A stretch of DNA of 37,618 bases, from NCBI GenBank assembly GCA_963169635.1, contig CAUJDL010000021.1:1-37618 (forward strand). The letters are read 5' to 3'. This DNA comes from Bacteroidota bacterium (GTDB taxonomy: Bacteria > Bacteroidota > Bacteroidia > Chitinophagales > Chitinophagaceae). Positions 35,935 to 37,618 of this stretch are shown piece by piece. A model generated the notes under the pieces. The model saw nothing but the letters and a program-made list of their open reading frames with translations. It made no database searches and was not told the origin of the DNA. Within the stretch, counting starts at the first letter, position 1. Each line of letters begins with the position of its first letter. The translations under genes were made by a program, and so were the position numbers.

Positions 35935-36537
35935 ATGAATAAAATAATAGTACCCAAAGCTTGGTTAATAATCATTAGTAGTATTATTTGCATTAATCAA
36001 GTAAAAGCCCAGAATTGGGATGTTAAAATTTTAGAGCAAATAAATCCTACAACTCCAAATGAAAATATTTGGAAAACAATTTCATCAACTACTTATCCTT
36101 TAGCTATTGTACCATCAATTACACTATTAACAACAGGGTATATAAAGAAAGATAAACAATTACAAAAAAAAGGTTGGTCTGCAGCAGGTGCATTAATTAT
36201 TAATACTGCATTAGTAACTGGTTTAAAATATACTATTGATAGAAAAAGACCTTATGAAGAATATCCTAATTTAATTTTTCCTGATGAGTATAAACAAGGA
36301 CATTCATTTCCATCTGGTCATGTATCTACAGCATTTGCTACAGCTACATCACTTACATTAACTTGCAAAAAATGGTATATTGTAATTCCTGCATACACAT
36401 GGGCTACAAGTGTTGCTTATGCAAGAATGTATGTAGGTCAGCATTATCCTACAGATGTTTTAGCAGGTGCTTTAATTGGTACAGGAAGTGCTATATTAAG
36501 TAATTGGCTTACAAAAAAATATTTTAACAAAAACTAA
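35935..36537 (+). CDS. PAP2-family membrane phosphatase
   Basis: A 200-residue phosphatidic acid phosphatase-type protein with an N-terminal signal-like helix (WLIIISSIICI) and several further hydrophobic helices. The three catalytic motifs are present: K-x6-RP (KYTIDRKRP), PSGH (SFPSGHVSTAF) and R-x5-H-x3-D (ARMYVGQHYPTD). Such enzymes dephosphorylate lipid phosphates or undecaprenyl pyrophosphate on the outer face of the inner membrane, or lipid A in the periplasm. It follows the beta-barrel gene by 13 bases, and surE follows after 56 bases. The lipid-related neighbours suggest an envelope role, but the substrate is not determined. Confidence 0.92.
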   Translation: MNKIIVPKAWLIIISSIICINQVKAQNWDVKILEQINPTTPNENIWKTISSTTYPLAIVPSITLLTTGYIKKDKQLQKKGWSAAGALIINTALVTGLKYTIDRKRPYEEYPNLIFPDEYKQGHSFPSGHVSTAFATATSLTLTCKKWYIVIPAYTWATSVAYARMYVGQHYPTDVLAGALIGTGSAILSNWLTKKYFNKN

Positions 36538-36593
36538 TCTTATTCATTAAGTTTATTTACACATCATTCAATAACTCTTTATTAATTTGCAAT

Positions 36594-37376
36594 ATGTCAA
36601 AAGCTAAGAAAAAAGAATTACCTATTATTTTAGTTACCAATGATGATAGTATTTATGCTCCTGGCATAAAAGCATTAACAGAGGCTGTAAAAGATTTAGG
36701 CAGAGTGGTAGTTGTAGCACCAGATAAACCACAAAGTGGTATGGGGCATGCAATAACAATTGGCCAACCATTAAGATTACAAAGTGTACCTTTTATTGAT
36801 GGTGTAGAAGCTTATACAAGTAATGGCACACCTGTAGATTGTGTAAAACTTGCAGTAGATAAAATTTTACATCGCAAACCAGATATTTGTTTAAGTGGTA
36901 TTAATCATGGTGCAAATCATAGTATTAATGTAATTTATAGTGGCACAATGAGTGCTGCAATGGAAGCTGCTATTGAAAGCATACCAAGTGCAGGATTTAG
37001 TTTATTAGATTTTAGTATGGAAGCCGATTTTTCTGCATCTAAAAAAATTGTTAGAAAAATTGCAATACAGATGTTGGAAAAAAGAAAAGAAAAAAATTTA
37101 TTACTCAATGTAAATATTCCTGCTGTACCTGAAAGCTTAATTAATGGAATAAAAGTATGCAGACAAGCACATGCTAAATATGAAGAAGATTTTATAGAAA
37201 GAACAGACCCTCATGGTAAAAAATATTTTTGGCTAACCGGCGAATTTGTAAATTTTGATAAAGGAAAAGATACTGATGTTTGGGCTTTACAAAATCATTA
37301 TGTAAGTATTGTACCTATTGAGTTTGACTTTACTAACTATAAGCTAAAAGAGAAATTAGAAAAATGGAAATTTTAA
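36594..37376 (+). CDS. surE: 5'/3'-nucleotidase SurE
   Basis: A 260-residue metal-dependent nucleotidase. The N-terminal LVTNDDSIYAPGIKAL holds the adjacent acidic pair that binds the metal. Further family blocks are VVAPDKPQSGMGHAIT, SNGTPVDCVKLA, and SGINHGANHSINVIYSGT, with the conserved SGINxG and SGT segments. It removes phosphate from nucleoside monophosphates and is tied to stationary-phase survival. It is followed after 10 bases by the truncated membrane-protein gene, so the two are probably one operon. Length is usual for the family. Confidence 0.96.
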   Translation: MSKAKKKELPIILVTNDDSIYAPGIKALTEAVKDLGRVVVVAPDKPQSGMGHAITIGQPLRLQSVPFIDGVEAYTSNGTPVDCVKLAVDKILHRKPDICLSGINHGANHSINVIYSGTMSAAMEAAIESIPSAGFSLLDFSMEADFSASKKIVRKIAIQMLEKRKEKNLLLNVNIPAVPESLINGIKVCRQAHAKYEEDFIERTDPHGKKYFWLTGEFVNFDKGKDTDVWALQNHYVSIVPIEFDFTNYKLKEKLEKWKF

Positions 37377-37386
37377 ATTAAACATT

Positions 37387-37618
37387 ATGCTCAAGATATT
37401 TAAAAAAGATAGTGTACCCTTTGGAATTATTTTAGGATTAATATTACCCTTTGTTGGTATGCTTGGTTTTTATTATTACCGATTTCATAGACTTACTATT
37501 GTAGAGTTTATACAGTATTTAGGAATTGAACAAAAGCTAATTACCTCAATGGTTAGTTTTTCTTTATTGGCAAATGCAGTAATTTTTACTTTATATATTA
37601 ATGCACATATTGATAAAA
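37387..37618 (+). CDS. N-terminal part of a small membrane protein (cut by window edge)
   Basis: An ATG opens a frame that stays open for 77 codons to the right edge. The visible part has a basic start (MLKIFKKD), a first membrane helix (about residues 11-31, GIILGLILPFVGMLGFYYY) and a second (about 52-71, TSMVSFSLLANAVIFTLYI). In Bacteroidota a small membrane protein of this sort commonly sits between surE and the lipid A gene lpxB; if the order holds, lpxB would lie just outside the window. Function unknown. Confidence 0.8.
   Translation, partial: MLKIFKKDSVPFGIILGLILPFVGMLGFYYYRFHRLTIVEFIQYLGIEQKLITSMVSFSLLANAVIFTLYINAHIDK

Noticed and set aside
36582..36589. TTAATTTG as a surE promoter
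   Set aside because: It ends 4 bases before the ATG, too close for a leader, and has a mismatch; surE may be read from an upstream promoter.
1..37618. tRNA, rRNA, insertion sequences, prophage, CRISPR array
   Set aside because: No cloverleaf, transposase, integrase, direct-repeat array or rRNA-like stretch was seen by eye; a covariance-model and repeat search would settle it.

Overview
The window is an AT-rich (roughly 30% GC by eye) chromosomal segment of a Bacteroidota bacterium, most likely from the Chitinophagia/Sphingobacteriia side. The grounds are a type IX secretion (Por) C-terminal sorting domain on the large secreted protein; repeated TAnnTTTG (or TAnnTTCG) -7 boxes upstream of genes on both strands; an RRM protein with a Gly-rich tail; gyrA followed by a secreted TPR protein; and a surE gene followed by a small membrane-protein gene. 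I see no rRNA, tRNA, insertion sequence, phage gene or CRISPR array. Most genes are housekeeping.

Layout. 1-9.1 kb (minus strand): a zinc-ribbon methyltransferase, metK, a secreted TPR protein behind gyrA, accD and the class I aldolase fbaB. 9.1-11.4 kb (minus): serine ammonia-lyase sdaA overlapping a cytosolic BtuF-like metal-receptor protein. 11.5-12.4 kb (plus): aroK and a DUF423 membrane protein. 12.4-18.9 kb (minus): a respiratory island. 19.0-20.5 kb (minus): a methylmalonyl-CoA mutase catalytic subunit without its B12 domain. 20.7-27.6 kb (plus): korA, a secreted astacin-like metallopeptidase and secA. 27.7-31.7 kb (minus): a T9SS-secreted 1138-residue protein and an RRM protein. 31.9-37.6 kb (plus): hxpB-like phosphatase, valS, an outer-membrane-type protein, a PAP2 phosphatase, surE and a truncated membrane protein at the window edge.

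The part most worth attention is the respiratory island (12423-18877). In transcription order it encodes a Crp/Fnr regulator with a Cys-rich N-terminus; a 62-residue one-helix protein; a CuA-cytochrome c subunit II; a B-type (ba3-like) heme-copper subunit I; a SCO copper chaperone; and a 651-residue fusion of a four-His cytochrome b, two [4Fe-4S] clusters, an MvhD-like iron-sulfur domain and a C-terminal extracytoplasmic domain. Subunit I keeps the CuB histidines and the high-spin heme histidine. It has Gln where oxygen reductases have the cross-linked Tyr (H226-x3-Q230), and Lys where the helix X low-spin heme His should be (GHFK instead of GHFH). Loss of the Tyr is a mark of nitric oxide reductases in this superfamily. 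I infer a non-canonical terminal reductase, possibly NO-reducing and related to or diverged from the eNOR family, paired with an unusual quinone- or ferredoxin-linked cytochrome b module that has no Rieske partner in the window. Substrate and electron donor are inferred, not seen.

Elsewhere, transcription units are often closed by clear Rho-independent hairpins (after metK, the TPR gene, accD, korA, the metallopeptidase, the RRM gene, and a shared one between secA and the T9SS gene). Several genes with usual partners stand alone here: korA without korB, the mutase without its B12 subunit.
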